The notes: generated by a model not told the origin, from the sequence alone. Shown: positions 41,279-53,736, numbered from the stretch's first letter. The stretch is DNA of 64,000 nt from Thiomargarita sp. (GCA_020721005.1 DYNP01000001.1:390269-454268), one strand, 5' to 3'. Numbers and translations are program-made.

Positions 41279-44083
41279 ATGGCTTGGACTTTTCCTAAGC
41301 TATCTCGACGCACTTTTCTAAAAACCACAGGATACAGTGCGGCCGGGCTCAGTTTACTCAAAGTAACTCCTGCAATCAGTAAAGATCCTCAAAAATTACA
41401 ACATGTGGACAAAGAAGAGAAGGCTTACACCATCTGTAACTTCTGTTCCTCCCTGTGTAATGTCGAGGTTACTGTGCGTACCTCCAATGGAGTGAAACGA
41501 GTCGAAAAACTCGATGGAAATCCTCACTCGACCCTGAATCGGGGCAAGATATGCGCCCGCGGTCAGGCCGGGTTGCGGCAAACCTATGACCCAGATCGTT
41601 TTAAGACACCTCTGATCCGAGTAGAGGGTTCTAAAAGAGGAGAATGGAAATTCAAGGAAGCAACTTGGGAAGAAGCTTGGGCTTACATTGACAAGAAAGT
41701 CAAAGGCACCAACATCCAACCTTGGGAATGGACCCTGATTGGCGGGTGGACCTCCTGTATTTTCTACATGAATTGGTCCGTACCCTTTGCCATGGCCAAT
41801 GCCATCCCCAATATTGTCGCCTCCCCCATGCAACACTGCGTAACTACTGGTCACTTAGGAACGGATGCAGTCACCGGAACATTCAATGTTCATGACGAAA
41901 TACTCCCTGACTACGATAACGCTAAGTACATTATCTACGTTGGCAACAACTCCTCCATTGCTGCAGTGTCGACTTGTCGAGCGGTGCGTTTTGCACAAGG
42001 GAAAAAGAACGGCGCCAAAGTTGTAGTCCTAGACCCTCGTCTCTCAGAAATGGCCGCTAAAGCAGATCAATGGGTACCTATCCGGCCTGGCACCGATCTC
42101 GACTTCTGCCTTGCCATGTTGCGGGAAATGTTGGATAAGCAGTACTATGATGCAGAATTTTTGCGAGTACACAGCAATATGCCTTTCCTCGTCTACAAAG
42201 ATGAACAAGGTCAATGGCAACTCGTTAAAGACGCAGAAGGTCGTCCTATGATCGTGTGGGATGGCAGCTCCAGTATTCACGTATTACCTGCCTTCACCAA
42301 CAACAATCGTATAGACATCAATGGATTAGTCTTCTGCCCCACCCTCTATGCTCCAGAAGGACTGTTGGTACCTGAAAACGCTGCAGCCGGAGTGGGTAAA
42401 CCTGCGATCACTGTATTGCAGGCCCAAATGGAAGAAATCAAGGCTTGTACACCAGAATGGGCAGAGAAAACCACGGGCATACCAGCTGACACCATACGGG
42501 AAATCACGCGGGAATTTGGCACCAGTCGTCCTGCTTTAATCGATCCAGGTTGGCACGGTGCGCGATTCCAAAACATGATGATGGCCCGTCGAGTCCAAGC
42601 CATGATCCAAATGCTCAATGGTGGTATAGATAAAGAAGGCGGATGGATTCTCAGCGGAGAATTTCACCACAAACTCGCCGAACAGATCAAGAGCAAAGCA
42701 GGTGGTATTCAACAATCTGCGCCAATGGCCACCAAAGCCGGAATGGACTTCGCCTTATTTGTCGTAGGCGCCTTCTCCGACGGTAAAAATTTCCCTCACG
42801 GTCATCCGGGCTGGGCCTGGGCCTATGCGCAACAGCAGAAAGCAGCCGGGCAACCCTGGGTGGCATTACCAGTACTCGCTGATGAAGGAATGAAAGAATC
42901 TGCGGAAGGCAAGGTCATGTGGCAAGGCAAGCCCTATTTAACTCGGGCTTTATTTGTTAATGCAGCAAATCCAGTACGCCATTACTATCCAGATACTTAT
43001 TGGAAAGACATGATGGCCAGTGGCAACATCGAAATCGTTATCGCTTTGGACGTGTTACCCTCGGATACCACACCTTACGCCGATGTAATCCTACCTCACA
43101 GTACCTATCTAGAACGCTCCGAACCCAGTTTTTATGGGAATGGAGTCAACCAAGACCTGGGAATTACAACCCGTTACGCTGCCATTGATCCCCTCTACGA
43201 GTCTCGTGAAATTCCTGATGTGCTGCTCAAACTCACTGAAATCATCAGCGGTCCCGAACAGGCTTTTGATAAATTGACTGGGACAATGGAAGCATTGGCA
43301 GGCCTGCCCGCTGCACCTACTAAGGCTAAATGGGAAGAATTTAAGACCCAAGGCAGTAAAAATCCGTTTACGGAAGCATGTCGGGCGGTGGGACTGGAAA
43401 TCACCGCCAAAAAGCTACATGTTTCTACTGAAGAACTGGATACTCAATTACGTGAGAAAGGCGTCTTCTACGAAGAACAATGGCGGGATATCATTGAAAA
43501 GCAGGGGGTGCCCCGTAAATTGCCCACCACCACTGCCAGTGGACGCATTGAATTCTTCAGCAGCTTGTTTGACATGCTTCGCAGTCAGGGTGGAACGACT
43601 TCTCACTTCAACGTCTTAGCAGGTTATGTACCTGCGGAGTGTCGTGCAGGGAAAACCATGGACGAACCTTTGGAAGACAATGAGTTCTACTTTGCTTACG
43701 GCAAGGTACCCACCGTCTCCTATGGGTCTACAAACAGCAATAACGCCGTGTTGGCAGCCATTAATACCTTGAAAAAAGAAATTTATCTCGGTGTTTGGGT
43801 GCACCCTGACAAAGCCAAAAAACTGGGCATTGCCAATGGAGATAAGATACTGTTGACGAATACCCTTTCCAATCAACAGGCCGAAGGATTTGCTTATATA
43901 ACCCGTAAAGTCAGAGCGGATACTTTATTTTTACACTCTTCTTTCGGAGTGGAGAACGCCCAACTGACTCGCAGTTATGCTATGGGTGGTACGGCAACTA
44001 ATAAACTGATTCCCCATACTGTTGAGCCGGTTGTGGCGGGATTTCGTTCCCAAGAGTTTACCATTCGGGTTACTAAAGTTTGA
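41279..44083 (+). CDS. Periplasmic molybdopterin oxidoreductase catalytic subunit (Psr/Phs/Soe-like)
   Basis: A 934-residue molybdo-bis(pyranopterin) catalytic subunit of the complex iron-sulfur molybdoenzyme family. It begins with a Tat-type signal (SRRTFLKTTGYSAAGLSLL), so it should be exported folded. The [4Fe-4S] motif is C53-x2-C56-x3-C60...C92 (CNFCSSLC, KICARG). C187 in MQHCVTTGHLGTD is a likely molybdenum ligand. Further cofactor segments are YIIYVGNNSS and KVVVLDPRLSEMA. It heads an A-B-C operon with an iron-sulfur and an NrfD subunit. Polysulfide, thiosulfate or tetrathionate reductase and sulfite dehydrogenase SoeA are all possible. The Tat signal argues against cytoplasmic SoeA. 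Confidence 0.85.
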   Translation: MAWTFPKLSRRTFLKTTGYSAAGLSLLKVTPAISKDPQKLQHVDKEEKAYTICNFCSSLCNVEVTVRTSNGVKRVEKLDGNPHSTLNRGKICARGQAGLRQTYDPDRFKTPLIRVEGSKRGEWKFKEATWEEAWAYIDKKVKGTNIQPWEWTLIGGWTSCIFYMNWSVPFAMANAIPNIVASPMQHCVTTGHLGTDAVTGTFNVHDEILPDYDNAKYIIYVGNNSSIAAVSTCRAVRFAQGKKNGAKVVVLDPRLSEMAAKADQWVPIRPGTDLDFCLAMLREMLDKQYYDAEFLRVHSNMPFLVYKDEQGQWQLVKDAEGRPMIVWDGSSSIHVLPAFTNNNRIDINGLVFCPTLYAPEGLLVPENAAAGVGKPAITVLQAQMEEIKACTPEWAEKTTGIPADTIREITREFGTSRPALIDPGWHGARFQNMMMARRVQAMIQMLNGGIDKEGGWILSGEFHHKLAEQIKSKAGGIQQSAPMATKAGMDFALFVVGAFSDGKNFPHGHPGWAWAYAQQQKAAGQPWVALPVLADEGMKESAEGKVMWQGKPYLTRALFVNAANPVRHYYPDTYWKDMMASGNIEIVIALDVLPSDTTPYADVILPHSTYLERSEPSFYGNGVNQDLGITTRYAAIDPLYESREIPDVLLKLTEIISGPEQAFDKLTGTMEALAGLPAAPTKAKWEEFKTQGSKNPFTEACRAVGLEITAKKLHVSTEELDTQLREKGVFYEEQWRDIIEKQGVPRKLPTTTASGRIEFFSSLFDMLRSQGGTTSHFNVLAGYVPAECRAGKTMDEPLEDNEFYFAYGKVPTVSYGSTNSNNAVLAAINTLKKEIYLGVWVHPDKAKKLGIANGDKILLTNTLSNQQAEGFAYITRKVRADTLFLHSSFGVENAQLTRSYAMGGTATNKLIPHTVEPVVAGFRSQEFTIRVTKV

Positions 44084-44263
44084 CCGTAAACTTTTCCTTA
44101 CCCCTTCTTATCAGGGAGGGAAATTGTGCTTGTTATTCCCAATTGACATTTAAAATTACGAAAACAAAGGCACTTCTTCCCGACTTGATTTTTAAGAGGG
44201 GTCTACCAGGGCTGTGTTCCCTGATGCGTTGAGTATCTTGTTTTTATGAGGAGATGAGTTTTT

Positions 44264-44890
44264 ATGGCTGCACATTATGCAATGGTCATTGACCTAAATA
44301 CTTGCGTGGGCTGTAATGCGTGTATGGCTGCCTGTGCAATGGAGAATCAAACCCCCGTGTGGGCCAACCGTTGGCGCACTTATGTTCACGATTTGGAAGT
44401 AACCTCTGGTTTTTTAGAAGATCAAATCCGCCGGCGCTTCTTCCCACGGCTATGCAATCACTGCGACAATCCCCCTTGTATGAGTGTTTGCCCCACCGGC
44501 GCCACTCACAAATTGGAAAACGGAATCGTCATGGTCGACGATGACCTGTGTATGGGTTGCCGGGCATGTGCCATGGCATGCCCCTATGATGCCCGTTTTG
44601 ATGTCACCTATGATGATTTGAAAGAAGGGGAAACCTTCTATGGTTCCTTACACTTCCGAACCAGTCCCAGTGTTGACAAATGTTCTTTTTGTTCCCATCG
44701 AGTCATGCGGGGTTTAAAACCCGCTTGCGTCGAAACCTGCGTCGGCTACTCACGTATGTTTGGAGACCTCAATGATCCCGCGGATCCGGTCGCCAAAATT
44801 GTGGCCAGTGGCGTCGCTAAACCGTTAATGAGTCACCTTGGGACTCGACCCAACGTCTTTTACATCAGTGATTTAGAGAGGGCAACTTAA
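44264..44890 (+). CDS. Four-cluster iron-sulfur subunit (PsrB/SoeB-like)
   Basis: A 208-residue electron-transfer subunit with four cysteine groups: CVGCNACMAACAMENQTP, CNHCDNPPCMSVCPTG, CMGCRACAMACPYDAR and CSFCSHRVMRGLKPACVETC. It would bind four [4Fe-4S] clusters and wire the catalytic subunit to the NrfD quinone subunit. It has no signal peptide and would have to travel with the Tat-signal subunit. The last codon region touches the next start (TAATGG), so the two are translationally coupled. Confidence 0.9.
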   Translation: MAAHYAMVIDLNTCVGCNACMAACAMENQTPVWANRWRTYVHDLEVTSGFLEDQIRRRFFPRLCNHCDNPPCMSVCPTGATHKLENGIVMVDDDLCMGCRACAMACPYDARFDVTYDDLKEGETFYGSLHFRTSPSVDKCSFCSHRVMRGLKPACVETCVGYSRMFGDLNDPADPVAKIVASGVAKPLMSHLGTRPNVFYISDLERAT

Positions 44891-45915
44891 TGGAAGGCAT
44901 GTTTTATTCAACTCAAGAAGTCTGGACCTGGTGGATTGCCATTTACCTCTTTTTAGGAGGATTGGGGGGTGCTGCGGTAGTCATCAGCATCATGACCAAT
45001 ATGTACTATAGAACTCACAAAGAATTAATATTGTGGGCCAACATATCCTCATTCATCATGCTTTCCGTAGGATCGCTACTACTATTTTTACACCTATTGC
45101 ATCACATTGCCGTCATCAATGTACTCAATCCCATGGTCTTGATAAATAAACCGGATGCCTGGATCAGCTGGGGCACCCAATTTATAGTATGGATGATGGT
45201 TTGGAGCATGGTCTATACCTTCCCTTACCTGCTAGAATCTCCATTTTGGAGCCGCATGCCAATCGTGGGATCCATTTTGAAACTATTTGGATGGGCCGGT
45301 CAACTCTCCTTGAAATTTCATAAAATAATCGGTTGGTTAGCCATCATCAATGCAGTAGGTACAGTGCTGTATACCGGTTTACTGCTTCAATCTTTCCCTG
45401 CAGTAGCCCTGTGGCACAATCCAGGCGTGCCTTTGCTCTTCATTGTATCCGCGTTCTCAACCGCCTTTGCCTTCTTACTATTGGTCCTCTACCTGTTCAT
45501 TGACCGAGAAGAGGATCACGTGATCAAGGTATTTTATGAACGAACTGACGTCATCTTGATTTCAGTCGAACTCCTGATCATCTTCGTATTCTTCCACTTC
45601 ACCACCTATGGGTTGGAATCCGCTCGTCACACAGCCTCCCTCCTTTGGGAAAATATGGGTTGGATCATTGGTTTCATTGGCTTTGGTCTACTGGTCCCCT
45701 TCTTTATCGAACTCAAAGGCGTGACAACTGGCTGGAAGAGTCCGGCGCCCATTGTCTTGGCTGCCGTATTGGTATTGGTCGGTGGCTACCTGTTACGTCA
45801 CTATTTCATGTACGCAGGTGTTTACGAACGTCCTTACCCTGCCCAACATGAATTTGCGCCCGGTGGACATGTAGAACTCGACAAACTGCAGACACAAAAA
45901 CCTGTATCAGGTTAG
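44890..45915 (+). CDS. NrfD/PsrC/SoeC-like quinone-interacting membrane subunit
   Basis: A 341-residue integral membrane protein with about eight to nine helices. EVWTWWIAIYLFLGGLGGAAVV at the N-terminus is the NrfD/PsrC hallmark. It anchors the molybdoenzyme and exchanges electrons with (mena/ubi)quinone. The start overlaps the iron-sulfur subunit's stop. The operon ends in a hairpin terminator at 46154-46196. Confidence 0.9.
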   Translation: MEGMFYSTQEVWTWWIAIYLFLGGLGGAAVVISIMTNMYYRTHKELILWANISSFIMLSVGSLLLFLHLLHHIAVINVLNPMVLINKPDAWISWGTQFIVWMMVWSMVYTFPYLLESPFWSRMPIVGSILKLFGWAGQLSLKFHKIIGWLAIINAVGTVLYTGLLLQSFPAVALWHNPGVPLLFIVSAFSTAFAFLLLVLYLFIDREEDHVIKVFYERTDVILISVELLIIFVFFHFTTYGLESARHTASLLWENMGWIIGFIGFGLLVPFFIELKGVTTGWKSPAPIVLAAVLVLVGGYLLRHYFMYAGVYERPYPAQHEFAPGGHVELDKLQTQKPVSG

Positions 45916-46153
45916 GTAAACTCTAAGTTTCGCAAAAAGACGCACAGCCCATCCTACTCTAACTATATCACTGGCTTAAACCGGTCAGATTTTAAAGACC
46001 TGACAAAATAGCTAAGTCCAATCAAGTAGTTAGACAGAATGGGCTTTTTCTTGTCCACCAAAATCCAAGAGCGTAGATTGGCAACCATAAACCCATTGCC
46101 TACCCCTGACCATAAACTACACCCCCGCGTCGGTTCAATTCTGGCACCCTGTC

Positions 46154-46196
46154 GACCTGCCAACTTTAGAAGAAAACCTGGCAGGTCCATTTTTTT
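46154..46196 (+). terminator. Rho-independent terminator of the molybdoenzyme operon
   Basis: GACCTGCCA (46154-46162) pairs exactly with TGGCAGGTC (46179-46187), followed by CATTTTTTT. It lies 240 bp after the NrfD stop, just beyond the end of the convergent kinase gene. Confidence 0.75.
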
Positions 46197-46206
46197 AGCC
46201 GTGTTG

Positions 46207-49200
46207 TTAAAAAGAGGGAAAATTGGGGGGAGTCAAGGTAGCCAAGGCCAGACAGATTCGTTGATATTCTCTTTTTATTTTGTTCAAGTGTTCATTCATT
46301 TCCAAAGGAGTGAGATGACTGGCTTGGCGTTCCAGTTGTCCAACCAGTTCCGCCAATTCATAGGCACCTAAGTTGGCATTACTGGATTTTAAAGTATGGG
46401 CTATGTATTTGATTTTAGCAATATTGTTTTCTAAAATCTCTATTTCAAGTTCGGATATTAATTGATCATTGCTGGTGCGATAGGTTTGAATAATTTCTTG
46501 AATGAATTCTATTTCGTCGCCAATAAAACTGATAAGGGTGTTTTGAATGCGATCAGCGAGGAATCGAATATCTTCTTCAGTGTTGAGAGGGTGGGAATCC
46601 TCAATGGTAGAAGTTGGATCTGATATTTGGGTATCTACTTCAAGAGACAATTGTTGTAATGCAGTTAATACTTGTTGGTATTCCAGTTGAATATGTTGGA
46701 AAGTGACTGAGCTGTCAGATAGATCGTTGATTTTAGCTTGATCTTCCAGTTTTTTAAACAGTAGGCTCAGTTGGTTGGCGCCCAAATTGGCACTGCTGGA
46801 TTTGAGGGGATGGGCTATTTTGGCGATGTCTGAAGTGTTTGAATTAAGTAAAGCTTGCTGCAGGAAGAGGAGGGAAGCGGCAGTGTCGGTGCGATAGGTT
46901 TGAATGAGGTCTTGAAATAATTCGATATTTTCTTCACCGGTGAGTTCAAATAGAGTGTTTTTAATTTGTTGGAGTAAAGTTTTAGTGTCACTTAAATCTT
47001 TGAAAGGAAACGAGGTTGTCTGATCATGATTCGGAGAAAGATGAAAGTGCTCAAGAGAGTTTTGTATTTGGGACAGGGCAGCGGAAGCTTGGGAGAATTC
47101 AACAATCACCTGCTCAACCAAGCGTTCAGTACCTGCAAGAACATCTTCTCGACCTTGGGTTTCCAATACACTGCACAGCTCTGCCAAACGGGAAATTCCC
47201 AAGTTGGCGCTGCTGGATTTTAGGCTGTGAGCGGCATGAAATAGCTGGGTGCTGTCTTGCTGGGATATCGCCATTTTGAGATCAGCCACCAGTCCATTGC
47301 TGCTCGTGATGTAGCCTTGGGCCAATTCTTTGAGAAGTGCGGTGTCTTCATTGCCAACCAATGAGTGTAGGGTTTCTCGTATAGTGTCTGCTAAAAGAGT
47401 AATCTGTTCTTGAGATGATTGGGAATCTGAATAGGGAACAAGATCTCTGTTTGGCGGAACTTGGGTTATAAGTTGAGGATCGTCTGGGAGAATAGGATCT
47501 GACGCTGGAGTTGTTGTCACTGTTGAAGGTAGAGAATCTTTTAAGGCTGGACATCTCATCAGCGCAGCTGCCAACTCTTCCGGGCGAATGGGTTTACTGA
47601 CATAATCATCCATGCCGGCACTGAGGCATTTTTCTCGGTAACCTTGAATGGCATGGGCAGTCATGGCGATGATGTAAGGACGTGACTCAGACCATCGAGA
47701 ACGTATGCGTTGAGTCGCCTCCATGCCGTCCATTTCTGGCATTTGGATGTCCATGAGAATAACATCATATTCTTGTCGTTGAATGGCTTGCACTGCTTCC
47801 ATACCATTAGAGGCTATATCCGCAGTGTAGCCCATCCGTTTCAGTAGAAGTAAAGCGACTTTTTGATTCGTGAGGTTATCTTCCGTGAGGAGAATGCGTA
47901 AAGGGTGTTGGAGGGCCAATTGGGTTTTGACTTGTACTTTTTTATGATTGATGACTAGGGGTTTGGAGATTTGTTTCGTGAATAGATTGATCAAGGAATT
48001 AAGGAGTAAAGAAGATTTGATCGGTTTGATTAGGTAGACTTCAAAAAGTTGCGCAAGTTCCTTATCATTTTGTTGTCTACCCAATGAAGTCAGCATGATC
48101 AGCGGGAGAGTCTGTCGATGGGACAGGTTGCGGATCTGTTTGGCGAGAGTTAAACCGTCCATTACCGGCATTTGCATATCTAAAATGGCCAAGTCAAAAG
48201 GGATATCAGTGATTAACAAGTCGAGGGCTTGGGGACCGGATTCCACGGCTTGGGTCTCAATTCCCCAATTTTGCAACTGTAATTTGAGTATATGACGATT
48301 GGTTGAATTGTCATCGACGATGAGCATCCGTTTTCCCTGCAGTTGGCCCTGATTATCTCTCAAATGAGGTTGTTCAGGAAGAATATCTGCAGTGATAGTG
48401 AAGTGGAAGGTGGAGCCTTGCTCAAGATTGCTTTCAACCCATATTCTGCCTCCCATGAGTTCGCAGAGGTGTTTGCTGATGGCAAGTCCCAATCCAGTGC
48501 CTCCGAATTGGCGGGTCATAGAAGTGTCCACTTGACTAAAAGAATCAAATAGTTTTCCGATACGATTGGCGGGAATGCCCATGCCAGTGTCTTTGATAGC
48601 AAAGTACATTTCTATTTGATTTTCCTCCAAACAGTGTCCAGAAACCAGAATCACCACTTCTCCAACCTTCGTGAATTTGATCGCATTACTGAGTAAATTG
48701 ACCAAGATTTGTCTGAGTCGAGTAACATCTCCAGATAAGTAGGTGGGGACTTGTTTGTCGAAGAAATAAATGAGTTCCAGTCCCTTCTCCGCAGCTTTGG
48801 GCGCTAACAGGTCTAAGGCGGTTTCTACGCATTCTCTAATATTAAATGCTTGTTTTTCAGGTTCTAATTGACCTGCTCCAATTCTGGAGAAGTCTAAAAT
48901 ATCATTGATCAGAGACAGTAAAGTGTCTCCACTGATGCGAATAGTGTCAACAAAATCGCGTTGTTCCGGGGTCAATTCAGTATCAGAAAGCAGCCCGGTC
49001 ATGCCAATGATCGCATTCATTGGAGTACGAATTTCATGGCTGATATTGGCTAAGAATTCAATTTTGATCTGGTTGGCAGCTTCAACTCCCTCTTTGGCTT
49101 TTTGGAGTTCCTTAATGGTTTGTTCGAGGTCAGTATTGATTTTAGAAAGTTCTTTGGTTCTCAATTTAACTTGCTCTTCCAAATGATCGCGTTGTCGAGC

Positions 49201-49908
49201 CAATCGATCGTCTCGATTTTGAATTTGTTCCAACATTTTATTGAAAGTATTGACTAATATCCCAATTTCATCATTGCCCTGTGGTTTGGCTCGAATTTGG
49301 TAATTATTAGTTTGAGTAACCGATTTAGTAACGTCTACAAGGTATAAAATGGGAGCTGAAATGAGAGTTTGTAAACGAGTGGACAGCCCCAGAGCCAAAA
49401 GTAAGGATATGATCAGAATGAGAGTCAGCACTATGGCATATTGTTTTTGTAATTGATGAATTTCTTTTAAATCGGCTCGGATATAAACGGTTACAATTTT
49501 TTGGTTATTCTGAAATATATTTTCAAAAAGTTCCAAATGATATTTTGAAAATTGGTGTCCTTGAGGTTTAATAGGGGGAGGAGACAAATCCAGATAAGCT
49601 GGATGTTGGTAGTCTACGAGGACTTTGCCAGTGGGATCATAAACTACGGCCATAACAACATGAGGTAAAACCCTGAGAGTTTCTAAGCTGTTGAGGGTAG
49701 AAGAGGCAGAGGATATATTCAAGGGATCTTGAGCTTGGACACCGATGACTTGAGCCAGTAGAGAGTAATTATTCAGCATGGTATTGCGAAGGGATTTCAT
49801 TTCATTGGCAATAAAAAAGACACTGGATACCAGTAACACAATCATGTTGGTCAGCATGATGATAAAAATCAGTTTATGTTTGATGGGCAAGTCGGCAAAC
49901 ATTCTCAT
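46207..49908 (-). CDS. Hybrid sensor histidine kinase with two receiver and three HPt domains
   Basis: A 1233-residue membrane kinase of BarA-like design. Membrane helices lie near residues 12-34 and 158-177, with a periplasmic sensor segment between. HAMP covers about 180-235 and a coiled coil 235-280. HisKA has H291 ([16 protein letters not shown]). The ATPase boxes are [19 protein letters not shown] and GTGLGLAIS. Receivers: REC1 phospho-acceptor D577 (LAILDMQMP) and REC2 D720 (VILMDIQMP). HPt domains are centred on H894 ([14 protein letters not shown]), H1033 ([13 protein letters not shown]) and H1171 ([13 protein letters not shown]). One HPt is usual, so three in tandem is rare. The signal and output regulator are unknown. 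Confidence 0.93.
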   Translation of the reverse strand: MRMFADLPIKHKLIFIIMLTNMIVLLVSSVFFIANEMKSLRNTMLNNYSLLAQVIGVQAQDPLNISSASSTLNSLETLRVLPHVVMAVVYDPTGKVLVDYQHPAYLDLSPPPIKPQGHQFSKYHLELFENIFQNNQKIVTVYIRADLKEIHQLQKQYAIVLTLILIISLLLALGLSTRLQTLISAPILYLVDVTKSVTQTNNYQIRAKPQGNDEIGILVNTFNKMLEQIQNRDDRLARQRDHLEEQVKLRTKELSKINTDLEQTIKELQKAKEGVEAANQIKIEFLANISHEIRTPMNAIIGMTGLLSDTELTPEQRDFVDTIRISGDTLLSLINDILDFSRIGAGQLEPEKQAFNIRECVETALDLLAPKAAEKGLELIYFFDKQVPTYLSGDVTRLRQILVNLLSNAIKFTKVGEVVILVSGHCLEENQIEMYFAIKDTGMGIPANRIGKLFDSFSQVDTSMTRQFGGTGLGLAISKHLCELMGGRIWVESNLEQGSTFHFTITADILPEQPHLRDNQGQLQGKRMLIVDDNSTNRHILKLQLQNWGIETQAVESGPQALDLLITDIPFDLAILDMQMPVMDGLTLAKQIRNLSHRQTLPLIMLTSLGRQQNDKELAQLFEVYLIKPIKSSLLLNSLINLFTKQISKPLVINHKKVQVKTQLALQHPLRILLTEDNLTNQKVALLLLKRMGYTADIASNGMEAVQAIQRQEYDVILMDIQMPEMDGMEATQRIRSRWSESRPYIIAMTAHAIQGYREKCLSAGMDDYVSKPIRPEELAAALMRCPALKDSLPSTVTTTPASDPILPDDPQLITQVPPNRDLVPYSDSQSSQEQITLLADTIRETLHSLVGNEDTALLKELAQGYITSSNGLVADLKMAISQQDSTQLFHAAHSLKSSSANLGISRLAELCSVLETQGREDVLAGTERLVEQVIVEFSQASAALSQIQNSLEHFHLSPNHDQTTSFPFKDLSDTKTLLQQIKNTLFELTGEENIELFQDLIQTYRTDTAASLLFLQQALLNSNTSDIAKIAHPLKSSSANLGANQLSLLFKKLEDQAKINDLSDSSVTFQHIQLEYQQVLTALQQLSLEVDTQISDPTSTIEDSHPLNTEEDIRFLADRIQNTLISFIGDEIEFIQEIIQTYRTSNDQLISELEIEILENNIAKIKYIAHTLKSSNANLGAYELAELVGQLERQASHLTPLEMNEHLNKIKREYQRICLALATLTPPNFPSF

Positions 49909-50875
<967 letters not shown>

Positions 50876-51083
50876 AACAAAAAATAATTGAGCGTTCCTA
50901 ACCTTTTCTCGTAGGAAAAGCCAACACTCTTGTACCACTCCTTTTCGTAGGATAACGAAGAGAATTGGGCAACCTTAAAAACTTTATCATCAACATTTCC
51001 ACGCAAAGTGGGAAAACCACCCCCCCCCTTCTCCTGAAAAAGGAGAAGTCACCAATCCAAGAAAGGCAGCCGGCATCCCAATT

Positions 51084-51662
51084 ATGACAGACTACTTATT
51101 TATTTTCATCAGCACAGTGTTAGTCAACAATTTCGTCCTGGTTAAATTCCTGGGACTGTGCCCATTTATGAGCGTATCTAACAAACTGGAAACTGCAATG
51201 GGAATGGGACTGGCCACCACCTTCGTCATCACTTTATCCGCCATGAGCAGCTATTTGGTCAACCAATACCTGCTAATTCCCCTCAACTTAGCATTTTTAC
51301 GCATCATTACTCTGATTCTCATCATCGCTGTTGTCGTACAATTCACTGAAATGGTCGTGCACAAAACCAGCCCCCTATTGTACCAGGCATTGGGCATTTT
51401 TCTACCGTTGATCACCACCAACTGCGCAGTTTTGGGAGTAGCCCTGCTCAACATACAAGAACAACATCAACTGTTAGAATCCACCTTTTACGGCTTCGGA
51501 GCTGCAGTAGGATTCTCACTCGTTCTCATCTTATTCTCCGCCATGCGAGAAAGATTGTCGACAGCTGACGTGCCTTTACCCTTTAAAGGAGCTCCGATCG
51601 TCCTAGTCACCGCGGGACTCATGTCCATTGCGTTTATGGGATTTGCCGGACTAATCCAATGA
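51084..51662 (+). CDS. rsxA: Electron transport complex subunit RsxA/RnfA
   Basis: Integral membrane subunit of the Rnf/Rsx ferredoxin:NAD oxidoreductase, 192 residues with six helices. [34 protein letters not shown] start (here with MSVS) and [18 protein letters not shown] carry the cysteines that hold the intramembrane iron-sulfur site. Its stop overlaps rsxB by four bases (ATGA). Confidence 0.95.
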   Translation: MTDYLFIFISTVLVNNFVLVKFLGLCPFMSVSNKLETAMGMGLATTFVITLSAMSSYLVNQYLLIPLNLAFLRIITLILIIAVVVQFTEMVVHKTSPLLYQALGIFLPLITTNCAVLGVALLNIQEQHQLLESTFYGFGAAVGFSLVLILFSAMRERLSTADVPLPFKGAPIVLVTAGLMSIAFMGFAGLIQ

Positions 51663-52213
51663 CCCTGCTCACCACCCTCGAACTCTTGGGCACCCTCTCC
51701 CTACTGTTGGGCCTACTCTTGGGCTATGCCTCAGTCCGTTTCAAAGTCGAAGGCAATCCCGTCGTCGATCAAGTTAACGCCATTCTTCCCCAAAGTCAAT
51801 GTGGAAAATGCGGTTACCCTGGATGCCGTCCCTATGCAGAAGCCGTCGTTTCTGGAGAAGCAGAAATCAACTTATGCTCCCCAGGAGGAGAGTCGACCCT
51901 CTTGGCCCTCTCTTCCTTACTCGGTCGTCCGATCCCAAAATCTCAACTTTCCTCTCCTATTGAAGATAACCCGCCCAAGGTTGCCCTAATTGACGAATCA
52001 AACTGCGTAGGATGCACCCTGTGCATCCAAGTTTGTCCCGTCGATGCCATTGTCGGTGCCCCAAAATGGCTACACACCGTAATCACTCAAGAATGTACAG
52101 GCTGTGAGCTCTGTCCCCCAGTTTGTCCAGTCACCTGTATTCACATGGTCAACCTTCCCCCATCCCTGTCCACTTGGAAATGGCCCTTCCCTTCTATCAA
52201 GTATAACATATGA
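51659..52213 (+). CDS. rsxB: Electron transport complex subunit RsxB/RnfB
   Basis: A 184-residue ferredoxin-like subunit that receives electrons from ferredoxin. An N-terminal membrane helix is followed by the four-cysteine motif around [16 protein letters not shown]...INLCSPGG. Two [4Fe-4S] motifs come next: [15 protein letters not shown] and [15 protein letters not shown]. It overlaps rsxA and rsxC by ATGA on both sides, so the three genes are translationally coupled. Confidence 0.95.
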   Translation: MTLLTTLELLGTLSLLLGLLLGYASVRFKVEGNPVVDQVNAILPQSQCGKCGYPGCRPYAEAVVSGEAEINLCSPGGESTLLALSSLLGRPIPKSQLSSPIEDNPPKVALIDESNCVGCTLCIQVCPVDAIVGAPKWLHTVITQECTGCELCPPVCPVTCIHMVNLPPSLSTWKWPFPSIKYNI

Positions 52214-53670
52214 AACAATTCCTTTGGCGATTTCACGGCGGACTCCATTTAGAGGGACGCAAAGAACTGTCCAATCAAGTCCCCATTCGACCGGCTCCCC
52301 TGCCTAACTACCTCATTTTGCCATTGCTACAACACATTGGCGAACCCACTGAACCTGTAGTTCAAATCGGAGATCGAGTTCTCAAAGGACAAATCATTGC
52401 CCACTGTCACAGCAACCATGACTGCAGTTTACTCATGAGCTCCCCCATTCATGCCTCCAGCTCTGGCACAGTAACTGCCATTGAACCGCGCCCAGTTCCT
52501 CATGCCTCCGGCTATTCCGCCACCTGCATAATTATTGAAACAGATGGCACTGACACCTGGATGCCCCTACAACCCTTACCTCACTATTCCCAAATGTCCC
52601 CGGAAACTGTCAGAAGACACGTAGCCATGGCTGGTATAGTGGGACTGGGGGGCGCCGGTTTTCCAGCCCACCTCAAACTCAAATCTACGGGTATCGAAAC
52701 CCTGATCATCAACGGTGCAGAATGCGAACCCTATATCACCTGTGACGATCGATTGATGCAAGAATTCCCACAGCAAATTATCGAAGGCGCCCTCATTTTA
52801 AGTCATGCCTTAGGCGGAGCAAAACGATGCATCATCGCCTTAGAAGACAACAAACCCCACGCCTTTCACGCCTTAACCCAAGTGCCCCAAACTCAAGTCG
52901 AAATCATCAAAGTGCCCACCCTCTATCCAACTGGAGGAGAACGACAACTCATCAAAGTCCTGACTGACAAAGAATTGGGTCGTTCTCGTATCCCTTCAGA
53001 TTTGGGAATTGTAGTCCAAAATGTAGAAACCACCCGTGCTGTCTATCGGGCAGTCCTAAAAGGACGTCCTTTAGTTTCCCGCGTAGTCACTGTGACCGGG
53101 AATGGAATAGAACGACCCCAAAACTTTGAAGTCCTACTGGGCACGCCAATTTCACTGTTACTCGACGCCTGTGGACGCAAAACAGGTCTCGATCAACTAA
53201 TCATGGGAGGTCCCATGATGGGTCTCAGTTTACCCACTGATGAACTTCCAGTGATCAAAACCAGCAACTGCTTCATTGCCTCAAACACTGGAGAACTCGT
53301 CAACAACTCACTGCCAACCATGCCCTGCATCCGCTGTGGATCCTGTGCCGAAGCCTGTCCAATCAACCTATTACCACAACAACTCTACTGGTTTAGCAAA
53401 GGTAAAGACTTTACAAAACTCAAACAATATCATCTATTTGACTGCATTGAATGCGGATGCTGTGCTTACGTTTGTCCCAGCCATATTCCACTGGTCAACT
53501 ACTATAGATATGCCAAAGCACACATTCGCACTCAGGAACGAGAACGTAAAAAAGCCGATCAAGCCCTGCAACGACATGAATTTAAACTATTTCGTTTGGC
53601 CAGAGAAAAAACCGAAAGACGACTTCGACACCAAGCCGCTGCCCAAAAAAATCCCCCCGAAGGAAACTAA
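52210..53670 (+). CDS. rsxC: Electron transport complex subunit RsxC/RnfC
   Basis: Peripheral NADH- and FMN-binding subunit of Rnf/Rsx, 486 residues. Typical segments are [14 protein letters not shown] at the N-terminus, [33 protein letters not shown], and two C-terminal clusters [17 protein letters not shown] and [25 protein letters not shown]. The long alanine/lysine tail of Escherichia coli RsxC is largely absent. rsxD, rsxG and rsxE do not follow; the next gene is feoB on the other strand. Confidence 0.95.
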   Translation: MKQFLWRFHGGLHLEGRKELSNQVPIRPAPLPNYLILPLLQHIGEPTEPVVQIGDRVLKGQIIAHCHSNHDCSLLMSSPIHASSSGTVTAIEPRPVPHASGYSATCIIIETDGTDTWMPLQPLPHYSQMSPETVRRHVAMAGIVGLGGAGFPAHLKLKSTGIETLIINGAECEPYITCDDRLMQEFPQQIIEGALILSHALGGAKRCIIALEDNKPHAFHALTQVPQTQVEIIKVPTLYPTGGERQLIKVLTDKELGRSRIPSDLGIVVQNVETTRAVYRAVLKGRPLVSRVVTVTGNGIERPQNFEVLLGTPISLLLDACGRKTGLDQLIMGGPMMGLSLPTDELPVIKTSNCFIASNTGELVNNSLPTMPCIRCGSCAEACPINLLPQQLYWFSKGKDFTKLKQYHLFDCIECGCCAYVCPSHIPLVNYYRYAKAHIRTQERERKKADQALQRHEFKLFRLAREKTERRLRHQAAAQKNPPEGN

Positions 53671-53703
53671 CCTTTTCTCATCCTGTGAGGGCTTAAAAAA
53701 TTA

Positions 53704-53736
53704 AGGGATAACACCCTTTAAAGGAGTGCTATCCCT
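53704..53736. terminator. AGGGATA stem-loop after rsxC
   Basis: AGGGATA (53704-53710) and TATCCCT (53730-53736) enclose CAC/GTG and the self-complementary CCTTTAAAGG. It marks the end of rsxABC and suggests that no rsxDGE read-through is intended. Confidence 0.6.
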
